A DNA stretch of 64,000 bases from positions 5,617,501 through 5,681,500 of the forward strand of contig NZ_CP130318.1 of assembly GCF_032268605.1 (NCBI RefSeq), in the 5' to 3' direction. Shown in pieces: positions 34,531 through 43,686 of the stretch. The stretch comes from Paenibacillus aurantius (GTDB lineage Bacteria > Bacillota > Bacilli > Paenibacillales > NBRC-103111). The translations under genes and the position numbers were made by a program. The notes under the pieces are model-generated. The model was given only the letters and a program-made list of their open reading frames with translations. It was not told the DNA's origin and searched no databases. Position 1 is the stretch's first letter; each line of letters starts with the position of its first letter.

Positions 34531-34565
34531 CTGCGTCCCAGCCGCGCTTGACGGCCTGATGGGCT

Positions 34566-34736
34566 TTAGTGGTTGTCCTTCAGCTTGCCAATGCCCTCCT
34601 GGACTTCGCCCTTCAGCTTGTCCTTCTTGCCTTCGGCCTGCATCGATTTATCGTTCGTCGCGTTTCCGACCTGATCCTTGATTTCGCCCTTCGCTTTGGA
34701 AACGCCGCCTTTGATTTTATCTCCTAATCCACTCAT
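34566..34736 (-). CDS. csbD: CsbD family stress protein
   Basis: The 56-residue product starts MSGLGDKIKGGVSKAKGEIKD and continues with NATNDKSMQAEGKKDKLKGEVQEG, the repeated KxKGExK pattern of CsbD proteins. These small, charged proteins are general-stress proteins under sigma-B control; their function is unknown. The ATG at 34736 has AAAGGAG nine bases upstream. A perfect sigma-B-type promoter lies 36 bases upstream of it. Confidence 0.9.
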   Translation of the reverse strand: MSGLGDKIKGGVSKAKGEIKDQVGNATNDKSMQAEGKKDKLKGEVQEGIGKLKDNH

Positions 34737-34771
34737 GCTTTCCATCTCCTTTGTGTTAGGGTTATAAAGAA

Positions 34772-34797
34772 TTACCCTTTTGGGGGGAAAGTTAAAC
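34772..34797 (-). promoter_or_regulatory. Sigma-B-type promoter of csbD
   Basis: On the minus strand GTTTAA (34797-34792) and GGGTAA (34777-34772) are 14 bases apart, as in the sigma-B consensus GTTTAA-N12-15-GGGTAT. Confidence 0.75.
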
Positions 34798-34884
34798 GTT
34801 ACCGGGAAACCGCGGCCGGAATGGACGTCCCATCGGAGGAACGGCCGAACCGGCAAAGCCCCGCCTGCGGTATCCCTCCAATAT

Positions 34885-34897
34885 GACAACCGTTGTC
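34885..34897. promoter_or_regulatory. Palindrome GACAAC-C-GTTGTC before the WYL regulator
   Basis: A perfect 13-bp dyad about 90 bases before the WYL regulator start. It shares CAACCGTTG and its dyad geometry with the site at 7183-7195. It is a candidate autoregulatory operator. Confidence 0.45.
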
Positions 34898-34986
34898 TTA
34901 TATCCGTGATACAATTCTCTTAACGGGTGAAGAGAACCCCGGAATGGGAACCCAAGAGAACGAATGAACGAAGGAAGGAATGGACA

Positions 34987-35934
34987 ATGAGAGCCGACCG
35001 TCTTCTGAATATCCTGCTGCTGCTGCAGAACCACGGCCGCCTGACCTCCCGCGAGCTGGCGGCCCGCCTGGAGGTGTCTGAGCGCACCGTGTTCCGGGAC
35101 ATGGAGGCGCTCAGCGCCGCGGGAGTTCCCGTCTATGCCGAGCGGGGAACGAATGGCGGCTGGATGCTGGCCGAGGGCTACCGCACCCAGCTCACCGGCA
35201 TGAAGAAAGAGGAGCTCCTCTCCCTTCTCGTCGCCAGTCCCGCCGGTCTGCTGGCCGACCTGGACTGGAGGCATCCGTTTGAGTCGGGCTTCCAGAAGCT
35301 GCTCGCCGCCGCTCCGGAGGCCATCCGCCGGGACGTGGATGACGTGCTGGAACGGATCCATCTGGACGGGGCGGGCTGGCGGCAGGCGAAAGAGTCCCTT
35401 GGCTCCCTGGCGGCCGTTCAGGAGGCCGTCTGGGGAGACCGGCTCCTACGTCTGCGCTATGACCGGGACGGCCAGGAGAAGGAGCGCATCGTGCGTCCCC
35501 TCGGGCTCGTGGCCAAGCGGAGCATCTGGTATTTGGTGGCCGGGACCGAGGAAGGGATGCGCACCTTCCGCATTTCCCGCCTGCTGGACGCCGTAGTGCT
35601 CGAAGAGACGTTCCGGCGTCCGGAGGATTTCAGCCTGGCGGATTATTGGGAGAGCTCCGTTCAGGCGTTTCAATCAAGCCTCCCCAGCTGCCCGGCCCGG
35701 ATCCGGCTCAAGCCGGAATGCCTGCCGCTCTTGAAGCAGGAGAGATACGTCCGGATTCTCCGAACAGAAGAAGCGGAGCCGGGCTGGGTAACCGTCCATG
35801 CGGACCTCCAGACGCTTGACTGGGGGGCCCGGGTCGTCCTCGGCTTCGGCCCATCGGCTGAAGCGCTGGAGCCGGAGGAGCTGCGGGAGCGGGTTCGCTG
35901 CGCCGCGGAAGCCGCGGCGGCCTTGTACCGGTAA
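34987..35934 (+). CDS. WYL-domain (YafY-type) transcriptional regulator
   Basis: The 315-residue product has an N-terminal HTH_11 domain (MRADRLLNILLLLQNHGRLTSRELAARLEVSERTVFRDMEAL) and a central WYL domain (about 140-220) with RPLGLVAKRSIWYLVAG, here WYL as IWYLVAG. A C-terminal WCX-like part follows. WYL domains bind nucleic acids or small ligands, and such regulators often control DNA-damage or defence genes. GAAGGAAGG lies eight bases before the ATG at 34987; the frame is open upstream to 34927. Confidence 0.88.
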   Translation: MRADRLLNILLLLQNHGRLTSRELAARLEVSERTVFRDMEALSAAGVPVYAERGTNGGWMLAEGYRTQLTGMKKEELLSLLVASPAGLLADLDWRHPFESGFQKLLAAAPEAIRRDVDDVLERIHLDGAGWRQAKESLGSLAAVQEAVWGDRLLRLRYDRDGQEKERIVRPLGLVAKRSIWYLVAGTEEGMRTFRISRLLDAVVLEETFRRPEDFSLADYWESSVQAFQSSLPSCPARIRLKPECLPLLKQERYVRILRTEEAEPGWVTVHADLQTLDWGARVVLGFGPSAEALEPEELRERVRCAAEAAAALYR

Positions 35935-36032
35935 CGGCCATGGTCCAAATCAGGCGGATAACTAGTTCCTTGTGCCTACTTATTATTCAAGAAAAATAGG
36001 TCTAAAGTATTACTTTCCATCTGTCGATAAGG

Positions 36033-36056
36033 TAAATAGGTGAATTCTCCTATTTA
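36033..36056. promoter_or_regulatory. 24-bp palindrome in front of the XRE gene
   Basis: TAAATAGG and CCTATTTA are exact inverted arms around TGAATTCT. The dyad ends 23 bases before the XRE start codon. A related half-site AAATAGGT is at about 35994. This looks like the operator of the small XRE protein itself. Confidence 0.55.
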
Positions 36057-36078
36057 TTTGACAAGGTGGAGCATACAG

Positions 36079-36273
36079 ATGATTCTAGAGAGATATGAGG
36101 AGCTTAAAGCCATGCGGAAGTTGAGAGGCCTGACCCAGCAGCAGCTGGCCGAGCGGGTCCATATCAACGCCCTGTCGGTCTACCGCGCCGAGAATGGTAA
36201 GAACATCAGCCCCCGGACGTACTGCCTGCTGATGGCCTGGATGGACGATCCGGACCAGCCTGCCGCTACCTGA
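36079..36273 (+). CDS. Small XRE-family helix-turn-helix protein
   Basis: The 64-residue product is a single XRE domain: YEELKAMRKLRGLTQQQLAERVHINALSVYRAENG and a last helix PRTYCLLMAWMD. GGTGGAG lies seven bases before the ATG at 36079. A 24-bp palindrome directly upstream suggests autoregulation. No partner gene is adjacent, and a terminator closes the unit. Its targets are unknown. Confidence 0.8.
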   Translation: MILERYEELKAMRKLRGLTQQQLAERVHINALSVYRAENGKNISPRTYCLLMAWMDDPDQPAAT

Positions 36274-36365
36274 AGCTAAACAGCACAGGCCTGCCGCCTG
36301 TCGTTTGCAACAAAGAGGGCCGGCTCAAGAGGAGTCCTTCGAAGCCCGCCTTCCCCAAAATGAGC

Positions 36366-36414
36366 AAAGACGCTTCCTTCCCCCGGTATACGGGGAGAAG
36401 AAAGCGTCTTTTTT
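36366..36414 (+). terminator. Intrinsic terminator after the XRE gene
   Basis: AAGACGCTT and AAGCGTCTT flank a CG-rich inner pair (CCCCG/CGGGG), followed by six T residues. Confidence 0.75.
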
Positions 36415-36487
36415 GGCTTATGCCGGGAAGCCCCTTGGGCACCATCCGGCATGGCACCAGCTGCGAGCCCGGGCCGGGCCAAGCCGG

Positions 36488-39421
36488 TTACCGGTCTTCT
36501 TCCACTCCATTCGGCTCTTCCTCGGCATTCCCGGCGGAGGAACGGCCCTTCGGAGCCTTCGTGACGACCAGCTCCTCGGATGCCCGGCTTCCGGCATAAC
36601 CAGCGGTCAGCTGTGTTTTACCTTTGCCAAGGGCGGTCACGAGGCCTCCGGGAGCCACGGCTGCCACCTCCGGACGGCTGCTCGTCCAGACGGCTTGCAC
36701 CGTCACCTCCTGGACCGCGTTGTCCGAATACAGCGCCCACACCTTCAGCTGGGTGGTCTCCCCCGTCTGAAGGGGATGCAGCTTGTCGACCCGCAGCCCG
36801 ACCAGAGAAGCCGTGACGGCCAGACGGTAAGAGACTGTCTTCCCACCGTAGCTCGCCGTGATCTCCGTCTCTCCCTTGGCGAGAGCCGTGACCCGTCCCG
36901 CTTCGTCCACCGCCGCAACGGACGCCTGGCTGCTCGTGAACGTGACGCCTCCGGCCAGCGGAACCGACGATCCGTCCGAGTAGACGGCGGACACGACCGC
37001 CTGAGCGGTATCCCCCTGCCTCATAGGCGCCAGACCCGTTAAGGTGAGGCCGGTCAGCGCCGGCGAAACCGTCAGCGAATACGCCGCAGATCTTCCTTCA
37101 AATTCGGCCGTGATGACCGTCTGCCCGTGGCTCAAAGCGCGGACCGTCCCGGTTGCCTCCACCTCCGCGACCTGCGGGCTGCTGCTCGTGAAGGCCACGC
37201 CGGACGTCAGCGCGTGGCGGGAGCCGTCGGCATAGACCGCCGTTACCGTCGCCTGGGCGGTCTCTCCGGCCGTCATCGGCGCGAGGCCGCTGATCTCGAG
37301 CGAAACGGCGCGGCTCGACACGGACAGCGGGTAAGCCGCCGAAAGATCGCCGTAGCGGACCGTGATCAGCGTTTCGCCATAGCCGATGGCCGTTACGAGA
37401 CCGGTCTGGCTCACCGCCGCCACGGAAGGACGGCTGCTCGTGAAGGTGACCCCGGCGGTCCAATCCACCCGGGAGCCGTCGTTATAGACGGCCTTCACCT
37501 GAGCCTGCCGGGTTTCGCCGGGATTCATCGGGCCGAGCCCGCCAAGCTCGAGAGCCCGCACCTCGTAAGGCTGGCCGGCGGCCGTTACGAGCTGCATTTG
37601 GCTGTAGTAGCCGTTCAGAATCTGATCGAACTTCCAGCCCTTCGCTCCCAGAGCGGACGCCCCGTACTGACTCATTCCGACGCCATGGCCGTTGCCTCCC
37701 CCGTAGAAGGTTACGCCGGTAACCGCTCCTGCGGCATCCTTCGCCAGATCGAAAGTAAAGAAGGCGGAATACAGAATCGAAGGATTTTTGAGCGTTCCGG
37801 CCGGATCGTAATCCAGGGAGCCCCCCTTCGCCCGGTAAGCAAGGATGTCCGGACCGAGGGTGTACGTTTTGGAAGGACGGATCGTGAACCGGATGTTAAA
37901 TTCCTTAATGATCTTATAAGTGCCTGTCGTCCCTTCCACCACGAGCTCCGTCACGTTGCCTCCCGCCCCGCGCTTCGCCACGTACAGATTCCGGAGCGTT
38001 CCGATGCCTTCGGCCGGAATGGCTTTCGACGCGAAGCTTCCGTCCGGCAGCTTGGTGAGAATGAAGGCCGGATCGGCCGCATAGCGGTCGGCCAGGTTCT
38101 TGTTGATGGTGGTCTCCAGCTCCTGCCGGGTCAGGCCCACCTTCCAGCGGAAATAAAGCGAATCCGAATCATACCCGGTGTAGGACAGAGTTTTGTAGAA
38201 GGCGTTGACCGCGTTCTCATCTGCCATGTCCAGCGCCAGCATCCGGGCGGGGTCTGACGGGTCATAGGTATAGCTCTTGGCCGTCAGGTACGGAATCGGG
38301 GTCCCCGGAAAGAGATTGCTTCCGGTATCCGACCAAACCTCATGCTTGGAGGCCCCGAACCCGCCGGAGGTCGAATAGAAGCGCGCATCCACCAGGCTGC
38401 CTCCGCTCTTCATGATCAGGCCGGCCGTTTCGTTGACCGCCTGGGTGGTCAGGTCGTTCTCCGCGCTGTTGTTGAACACCTGGCTGAGCGTGCTGTCGTC
38501 GATATGGAAGCCCCGGTCGGCGAACCGGGAGCTGTAGTAATCCGTCAGCGCATAGGTCCGCGCCGCGACCGCCTGGGCCTTCAGCGCTTCCCGGCCGAAG
38601 CTGGCCGGCATCTCGCTCGGCACCACCTGGTACAGATACTGCTCCAGCGTCACATCGTTGACAACCCGGAGCTTGTCCTTCGCCGCCGTAAGCGAGAGCT
38701 CCAGCGTACCGCGGTAAAGCGGGTTCCCCTGAGCGCGCTTGAAGGTCATGATCTGCAGCAGGGAAGCATTCGGGTCCTTTTGCTCGGCGTAGAGCCGGTT
38801 GGCGGTGCGGTACAGCTCGGTCCCGTCTACGGTGACCACGGTAACGCCATCCACGATCGTGAAGGCGGCGAGCTTGCCGGGCGCGATGTCGAAGCTGCGG
38901 CCGGCCCTCTTGTCGAGAAGCCGGTAGCCGTCCTTCGATTGGAGATCGAGCCGCGTATGATCGAACGTGGAATTGTCCGCGATGTTGGCAATATCCCGGC
39001 GGATGCCCACCCGCATGCGGTCGGCCGGCGTCTCGCCCTCGATGACGAGCTTCGCGGCCCGTCCCTGTTCATCGCGGGTCACCGTCACGTTGGCGGCCCC
39101 CACCATGACATCGGCAAGCGAGCGGGTCAGGGTCTGCCCGTTCAGCGTCTGTTGGACGAGATAGCCCGGGGCAAGCGCCAGCGTTCCCGTCAGCTCCAGC
39201 TCGATCGTGCCGGCGGCGGGGTTCTTGGCCATGATTTTCTCGTGCAGGGGATCCGTCACTAGAGAAGCGGCCGGCTGGATAACGGACAGGCCTCCGGCGC
39301 TCTCGGCGTAGGCCGGGGGAACGCTCCCCAAGCCGGCCGGGAGCAGACCGCCGCCCATCAAAGCTCCGGTCAACAGAACCGGAAGGATGCGGCGGGACAA
39401 ATGCTTTGGAAACAACTTCAT
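36488..39421 (-). CDS. Secreted SpoIID-domain protein with four Big_2 (bacterial Ig-like) repeats
   Basis: The 977-residue product has a signal peptide (SRRILPVLLTGALMGGGLLPAGLG). A SpoIID lytic-transglycosylase domain spans about 230-650: VTLEQYLYQVVPSEMPASFGREALKAQAVAARTYAL holds the catalytic Glu in PSEMP, and GHGVGMSQYGASALGAKGW is its terminal signature. The remaining 320 residues are four Big_2 repeats of about 80 residues, each starting like LAPMTAGETAQATVTAVYADGS. SpoIID-type enzymes cut denuded peptidoglycan during engulfment; the large size and Ig-like tail suggest a wall-anchored paralog. AAAGGAG lies seven bases before the ATG at 39421. A cre-like box is upstream. Confidence 0.88.
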   Translation of the reverse strand: MKLFPKHLSRRILPVLLTGALMGGGLLPAGLGSVPPAYAESAGGLSVIQPAASLVTDPLHEKIMAKNPAAGTIELELTGTLALAPGYLVQQTLNGQTLTRSLADVMVGAANVTVTRDEQGRAAKLVIEGETPADRMRVGIRRDIANIADNSTFDHTRLDLQSKDGYRLLDKRAGRSFDIAPGKLAAFTIVDGVTVVTVDGTELYRTANRLYAEQKDPNASLLQIMTFKRAQGNPLYRGTLELSLTAAKDKLRVVNDVTLEQYLYQVVPSEMPASFGREALKAQAVAARTYALTDYYSSRFADRGFHIDDSTLSQVFNNSAENDLTTQAVNETAGLIMKSGGSLVDARFYSTSGGFGASKHEVWSDTGSNLFPGTPIPYLTAKSYTYDPSDPARMLALDMADENAVNAFYKTLSYTGYDSDSLYFRWKVGLTRQELETTINKNLADRYAADPAFILTKLPDGSFASKAIPAEGIGTLRNLYVAKRGAGGNVTELVVEGTTGTYKIIKEFNIRFTIRPSKTYTLGPDILAYRAKGGSLDYDPAGTLKNPSILYSAFFTFDLAKDAAGAVTGVTFYGGGNGHGVGMSQYGASALGAKGWKFDQILNGYYSQMQLVTAAGQPYEVRALELGGLGPMNPGETRQAQVKAVYNDGSRVDWTAGVTFTSSRPSVAAVSQTGLVTAIGYGETLITVRYGDLSAAYPLSVSSRAVSLEISGLAPMTAGETAQATVTAVYADGSRHALTSGVAFTSSSPQVAEVEATGTVRALSHGQTVITAEFEGRSAAYSLTVSPALTGLTLTGLAPMRQGDTAQAVVSAVYSDGSSVPLAGGVTFTSSQASVAAVDEAGRVTALAKGETEITASYGGKTVSYRLAVTASLVGLRVDKLHPLQTGETTQLKVWALYSDNAVQEVTVQAVWTSSRPEVAAVAPGGLVTALGKGKTQLTAGYAGSRASEELVVTKAPKGRSSAGNAEEEPNGVEEDR

Positions 39422-39452
39422 GGCTTCACTCCTTTGGAATAAATCGAGAATA

Positions 39453-39466
39453 TGATAACGCTTACA
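39453..39466 (-). promoter_or_regulatory. cre (CcpA) box upstream of the SpoIID-domain gene
   Basis: On the minus strand TGTAAGCGTTATCA matches the Bacillus cre consensus TGWAANCGNTNWCA at every fixed position. It lies 32 bases before the start codon, a position expected for repression by CcpA. Confidence 0.6.
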
Positions 39467-39487
39467 CACCCATTTATTTTAACGTCA

Positions 39488-39504
39488 TTGAAATTTAATT
39501 TCAA
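39488..39504. promoter_or_regulatory. AT-rich dyad TTGAAA-TTTAA-TTTCAA
   Basis: Perfect six-base arms around a five-base centre lie upstream of the cre box. A related GAAATTAAATTTTAAT follows at about 39520. This is the promoter area of the SpoIID-domain gene; the binding factor is unknown. Confidence 0.35.
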
Positions 39505-39558
39505 TACATTTTTATCCGGTGAAATTAAATTTTAATCGACAGGATTCGCCCTGGACAT

Positions 39559-39595
39559 ATAAAAAGAACACCGCTTCGGGAAGAAACGGTGTTCT
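39559..39595 (-). terminator. Intrinsic terminator of the GGDEF/EAL gene
   Basis: AGAACACCG (39565-39573) pairs with CGGTGTTCT (39587-39595). Five A residues on the plus strand give a T tract for the minus transcript. Confidence 0.8.
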
Positions 39596-39642
39596 GCGAA
39601 CAAGTGAGCCCCCGGTCTTTCGTATGGATTCCTTCGATTCGG

Positions 39643-42420
39643 CTAGCGTAAACTGCCGTTTCCAAGGGGCACCTTCCCTGTCGGAAACCGGGCGTTAAAC
39701 GTATCCAAAGGAACCGGCCGCCCTATCCAATAACCCTGGGTAAAGTCACAGCCCAGCCGGCGGAGCGTATTCAGCTGCTCCTCCGTCTCCACTCCTTCCG
39801 CTACGACCCCAAGCCCCAGGCTGTGGGCGAGTGAAATCATGCTCTCCACGAGAGGAGTGGAAGCTCCGGCTTCCTGAACGAACGATTTGTCGATTTTGAT
39901 GAAGGAGATGGGGAGCTTCTGGAGCAGCGAGAGAGAGGAGTAGCCGGTTCCGAAATCGTCGACAGCGGTTCGGATGCCCATCTCGTTCAGCTTATGAAGC
40001 TTGTCTATGCAGGCATCCACGTGCTGGATCGTCATGCTTTCCGTGATCTCGAGGCACAGCCGGGACGGCTCCAGACCGTGCTCCGTCACCACCGAGTGGA
40101 TCTGCTCCACCAAATACGGCTGGTCGAACTGCAGAGGGGACAAGTTGACCGACACGGTTACCGGGGGCCACCCCTCCGCCTCCCTCTGCTTCATCTCGCG
40201 GCATACCCGGTTCAAGACCCACTGGCCGATGGGAAGAATCAGCCCGCTTTCCTCCGCGATCGGGATAAAATTCATCGGAGAAACCATGCCCCGCTTTGGC
40301 GAGTTCCATCTTAACAGCGCCTCGGCCCCGCTGATCTCGCCTGTCTGGGTGCTCATCAAGGGCTGGTAATGCACCTCGAACTCTTCCTGCTCGAGCGCCT
40401 TGCGAAGCTCCTTCTCGAGCAAATGGCGTTCCTCGGCCTCTACGCTCATCCCCGCGTCGAAGACGACCGCCTGGTTGGTGCCCTGCCCTTTGGCCCGGTA
40501 CATGGCAATGTCGGCGCTCTTGAGCAGCACGCTGGTATCGCTCCCGTCCCTCGGGTAAAAGCTGATTCCCATGCTGCAGGTAAGATACCACTCCGTTCCC
40601 CCGAAAGCGAAAGGCTTGTCCCGAAAAGCATTCAACAAGGCGTTCGCGGTATCCAGGGCTGCTTCCTCTTCCTTCAGCCGGGGAAGCAGGATGACGAATT
40701 CGTCTCCCCCGAGCCGGGCGACCGTACCGGCCGGCCCGATCCGGCTTTCCAGAACATGGGCCACATGCTTCAGCAGCTCGTCTCCTGCCCCATGCCCCAG
40801 ACTGTCGTTGATGATCTTGAAACGGTCCAGGTCGAGCAGCATCAGCGCCATAACCCGGCCTTCGCGCCGGGCCGTCTCGAGCGCGCCGTTCATTTCCTTA
40901 TGAAAAAGCCCCCGGTTGGGAAGGCCCGTCAGCGTATCGTGGTACGCCAGATGGCGGATTTGCTCCTCCGCCTGCTTTCGTTCCGAGATGTCTTTGATCG
41001 AGCCGATCAGCCGTACCGTCCGCCCTCCATCCCCCGCTATCCCGCGCCCGGTGATCGAGACCCACGCATAGCCGCCTTCCTGCTTGCGGATCCGAAACTC
41101 CAGGGAGATCGGCTGGTCTTCCCCCATCTGCTCCCACGCCGTCCGGTGGATGCGCGGGAGGTCCTCCCCGTGTATCAGCTTTGCGCAGGACGCAATCGGA
41201 TGCTCCCGGTCCACCAGTCCGAGCTGGTGAAAGAGCCGACCCGTGAGGAAGACCTGCTGGCGGATCAAATCCACGTCCCACACGCCGTCATTGGACGTAA
41301 CGGAGACCACCTCCAGGCGCTCGGCCGTTTCCCGATACCTTCTCTCCGACTCGGCGCGCTGGCGTTCGAGCTCCTTCTCCTTCGTCACATCCCGCACAAC
41401 GTAATACTTGAACACCTCTTCGTCGGCTTCGATATAAGCGGAGTCGACCTTTAAGGTGACGGGCCGGCCGGGCCGGCAGGTGACGGTGACTTCCAGGTTA
41501 TCCTCCGTTTCCCGGCTTTGGAACGATTGCCGAAGCTTGTCGAGCACCTCTTCCTGCAGGCGGGGAAACAAAGGATCCAACACCTTCTCCCCGTCCGTTC
41601 CGCCAAAGCTGTCCGCCATCCTTTTCGCAGCGGGGTTCATCTCGACAATGCCCGCCTGTTCGTTCAGAAGGACGATGGCAAAGGGAGACAGCTGAAAAAG
41701 CCTTTCGTATTTCTTCGTTTCAAAGGGAAGAAACTCATGCTTGGCCATGATGAGATGCACCGCGAACGCCCAGCCGATAAAGGAATGGCCGGATAGCTCC
41801 ACCCCCTCCAGCAGGCCGGGAAAAAGCCTCCCCGCTACGGCTACAGTGAAGCCCCAGACCAGGGTAAAGAAGCTTGCGGCAAGCAGAATCCGGTAATAGC
41901 CCTTCTGTTTGTCCCCCGAACGGCGCATGCCGGCGACAATCATGAGAAGCTGAAGAGAGGTGTACAGAATGAGAAAGGAAAGGGCGTAAGGAAAAAGGGG
42001 GCCGTACTCCGGCTTTATCCAGATGCCCGTTTTCTTAAGGTCTCTTAGGAAAGCCCCGGAAGACCAATCAATGGCCAGCATGGCCAGCGACGGCCCATAG
42101 TACAGCAGAGGGAGAACGGTGCGGGGGACAGGCAGGGACATTTTGCCCAGATAGAGAAAGAACTTCATGCCGACCCCGACGGCGAGAAACAGCGAAGGGA
42201 TCAGAAAAGTGCGGTACAGCCCTTCCGCCATCTCCTCCGGGGAGACGGCCGCGAGAAACAAAGTGAGGAAAAACACGCAGAAGCATAGCACAAAAAACGC
42301 ACCGGTCCGGTTAACCCGTCCCTGGCGGTTTCGGGTGTAAATTTCCGAAGCAATGTACAGCAGAAAGAACGAAGGAAGAAGATACAGCAGAAAGGCAATG
42401 GCCACAGGCTGGTCAACCAT
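39643..42420 (-). CDS. 7TM-PAS-PAS-GGDEF-EAL protein (c-di-GMP metabolism)
   Basis: The 925-residue product has seven membrane segments (1-235), a PAS domain starting ERLFQLSPFAIVLLNEQAGIVEMNPAA (about 240-355), a second PAS/PAC unit (about 365-480), a GGDEF domain with HDTLTGLPNRGLFHKE and RLGGDEFVILL, and an EAL domain with GAEALLRWNSPKRGMVSP, DDFGTGYSSLSLLQ and KIDKSFVQEA. Both catalytic motifs look intact, so it could make and degrade c-di-GMP; the EAL half often dominates. The 7TM part may sense a membrane or extracellular signal. AAGGAG lies ten bases before the ATG. Confidence 0.9.
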   Translation of the reverse strand: MVDQPVAIAFLLYLLPSFFLLYIASEIYTRNRQGRVNRTGAFFVLCFCVFFLTLFLAAVSPEEMAEGLYRTFLIPSLFLAVGVGMKFFLYLGKMSLPVPRTVLPLLYYGPSLAMLAIDWSSGAFLRDLKKTGIWIKPEYGPLFPYALSFLILYTSLQLLMIVAGMRRSGDKQKGYYRILLAASFFTLVWGFTVAVAGRLFPGLLEGVELSGHSFIGWAFAVHLIMAKHEFLPFETKKYERLFQLSPFAIVLLNEQAGIVEMNPAAKRMADSFGGTDGEKVLDPLFPRLQEEVLDKLRQSFQSRETEDNLEVTVTCRPGRPVTLKVDSAYIEADEEVFKYYVVRDVTKEKELERQRAESERRYRETAERLEVVSVTSNDGVWDVDLIRQQVFLTGRLFHQLGLVDREHPIASCAKLIHGEDLPRIHRTAWEQMGEDQPISLEFRIRKQEGGYAWVSITGRGIAGDGGRTVRLIGSIKDISERKQAEEQIRHLAYHDTLTGLPNRGLFHKEMNGALETARREGRVMALMLLDLDRFKIINDSLGHGAGDELLKHVAHVLESRIGPAGTVARLGGDEFVILLPRLKEEEAALDTANALLNAFRDKPFAFGGTEWYLTCSMGISFYPRDGSDTSVLLKSADIAMYRAKGQGTNQAVVFDAGMSVEAEERHLLEKELRKALEQEEFEVHYQPLMSTQTGEISGAEALLRWNSPKRGMVSPMNFIPIAEESGLILPIGQWVLNRVCREMKQREAEGWPPVTVSVNLSPLQFDQPYLVEQIHSVVTEHGLEPSRLCLEITESMTIQHVDACIDKLHKLNEMGIRTAVDDFGTGYSSLSLLQKLPISFIKIDKSFVQEAGASTPLVESMISLAHSLGLGVVAEGVETEEQLNTLRRLGCDFTQGYWIGRPVPLDTFNARFPTGKVPLGNGSLR

Positions 42421-42546
42421 GATGAATAATCTCCTTGTCAGTCGGTTAAGTAAGCGTTCAGAGAAGGTATTCGACAGATTTCTTCCTTTTCCTACCTGCT
42501 GGCCGAATGTGATAAACTAAGCGAAAACGAAGGAGGCGGTTAACCG

Positions 42547-43116
42547 ATGCTTCACCGCTGCGGCTGGGTCAACACAGACCCGCTGTACATCCGTTACCAT
42601 GATGAAGAATGGGGGGTCCCGGTAAGGGACAGCCGGAAGCTGTTCGAGCTACTCTGTCTCGAGGGAGCGCAGGCCGGATTAAGCTGGTATACCATTCTGA
42701 AGAAGCGGGAGGCTTACCGCGTGGCCTTCGACGGCTTCGACCCCGGGACGGTGAGCCGCTACGGGGAGGAGAAGCTCGAGGAGCTTCAGAACAACCCGGG
42801 AATCGTGCGCAACCGCCTCAAGATCCGGTCCGTGGTCCGCAACGCTCAAGCTTATCTCGCCCTCGAGAAGGAGGAAGGCCCCTTCTCCGATTGGATCTGG
42901 GCGTTTACCGGGGGAGTTCCCCTCGTCAATCACTGGACGACCCAAGGGGACGTTCCCGGCCGGACGGAGCTGTCCGACCGCCTCAGCAAGGCGCTGCAGA
43001 AGCGCGGCTTCTCCTTCGTCGGCTCTACCATCTGCTATTCCTTCCTGCAGGCCGCCGGCTTGATCGACGATCATGTGGAGACGTGTTTTAAGCGGACGGG
43101 CCTGATTGAGGAATAA
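42547..43116 (+). CDS. tag: DNA-3-methyladenine glycosylase I
   Basis: The 189-residue product is a full-length Tag: RCGWVNTDPLYIRYHDEEWGVPVRDSRKLFELLCLEGAQAGLSW at its N-terminus, FVGSTICYSFLQAAGLIDDHVETC near its end. The Cys and His residues of the zinc site (C5, H17 region, H170s, C178 region) are kept. It removes 3-methyladenine from DNA. AAGGAGG lies ten bases before the ATG. It stands alone between the GGDEF/EAL gene and a small plus-strand gene. Confidence 0.93.
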   Translation: MLHRCGWVNTDPLYIRYHDEEWGVPVRDSRKLFELLCLEGAQAGLSWYTILKKREAYRVAFDGFDPGTVSRYGEEKLEELQNNPGIVRNRLKIRSVVRNAQAYLALEKEEGPFSDWIWAFTGGVPLVNHWTTQGDVPGRTELSDRLSKALQKRGFSFVGSTICYSFLQAAGLIDDHVETCFKRTGLIEE

Positions 43117-43203
43117 AGCCCCCTGCCCCCCGTCCTTCCCGGCACCTTTTCTGGGCGAATGCATAGAATGGAGCAACCCATATGCTTCGGAGGTGCTTCC
43201 CCC

Positions 43204-43500
43204 ATGAATCCAACCGCTTACGGACAGCCGCAGGTGCTGTATCAAGCCGACCCGGCCGTTACCCAAACGCTGAAATCTAAACGAGACCAAATGTACTCCC
43301 TCGGCCAAAGCTGCATGAACCGCCATATCCGCGTCCAGACGATCGACGGTCAGGTGTACGAAGGAACCGTCGCCGGAATCGACGGCGGCCACCTGTACCT
43401 GGAGGTGCCGACTCCCGGTGCCCGGTCGCTCTATTACAACAACGTCATCCTGCCGCTCGTGCTGTATGAGCTGCTCGTCATCACGCTGCTGCTGCTCTAA
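43204..43500 (+). CDS. Small protein with Sm-like/SH3-like central strand pattern
   Basis: The 98-residue product is not recognised. The N-terminus is polar (MNPTAYGQPQVLYQADPA). The middle, IRVQTIDGQVYEGTVAGIDGGHLYLEV, has the two-strand turn seen in Sm/Hfq-like folds. The C-terminus LPLVLYELLVITLLLL is a short hydrophobic segment that could anchor it to a membrane. GGAGG lies before the ATG. In spore formers such small proteins are often coat- or membrane-associated, but this is inference. Confidence 0.7.
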   Translation: MNPTAYGQPQVLYQADPAVTQTLKSKRDQMYSLGQSCMNRHIRVQTIDGQVYEGTVAGIDGGHLYLEVPTPGARSLYYNNVILPLVLYELLVITLLLL

Positions 43501-43686
43501 GGCATACCGCGTAATGGCCTAACCCGGGGCAGAGCCTTTCCGGGAGGGGCCTTGCCCCCTTTATTCAAGCGGCCAGGCCCCGAGAAGAATTCCGGCGGCC
43601 AAGAAGGTCGCTTTTTCCCATTGACGGAGTAAAGTCCTATAGACTAAAGTGGTAAAGGATCATTATACATAAGATGGGAACGTGTC

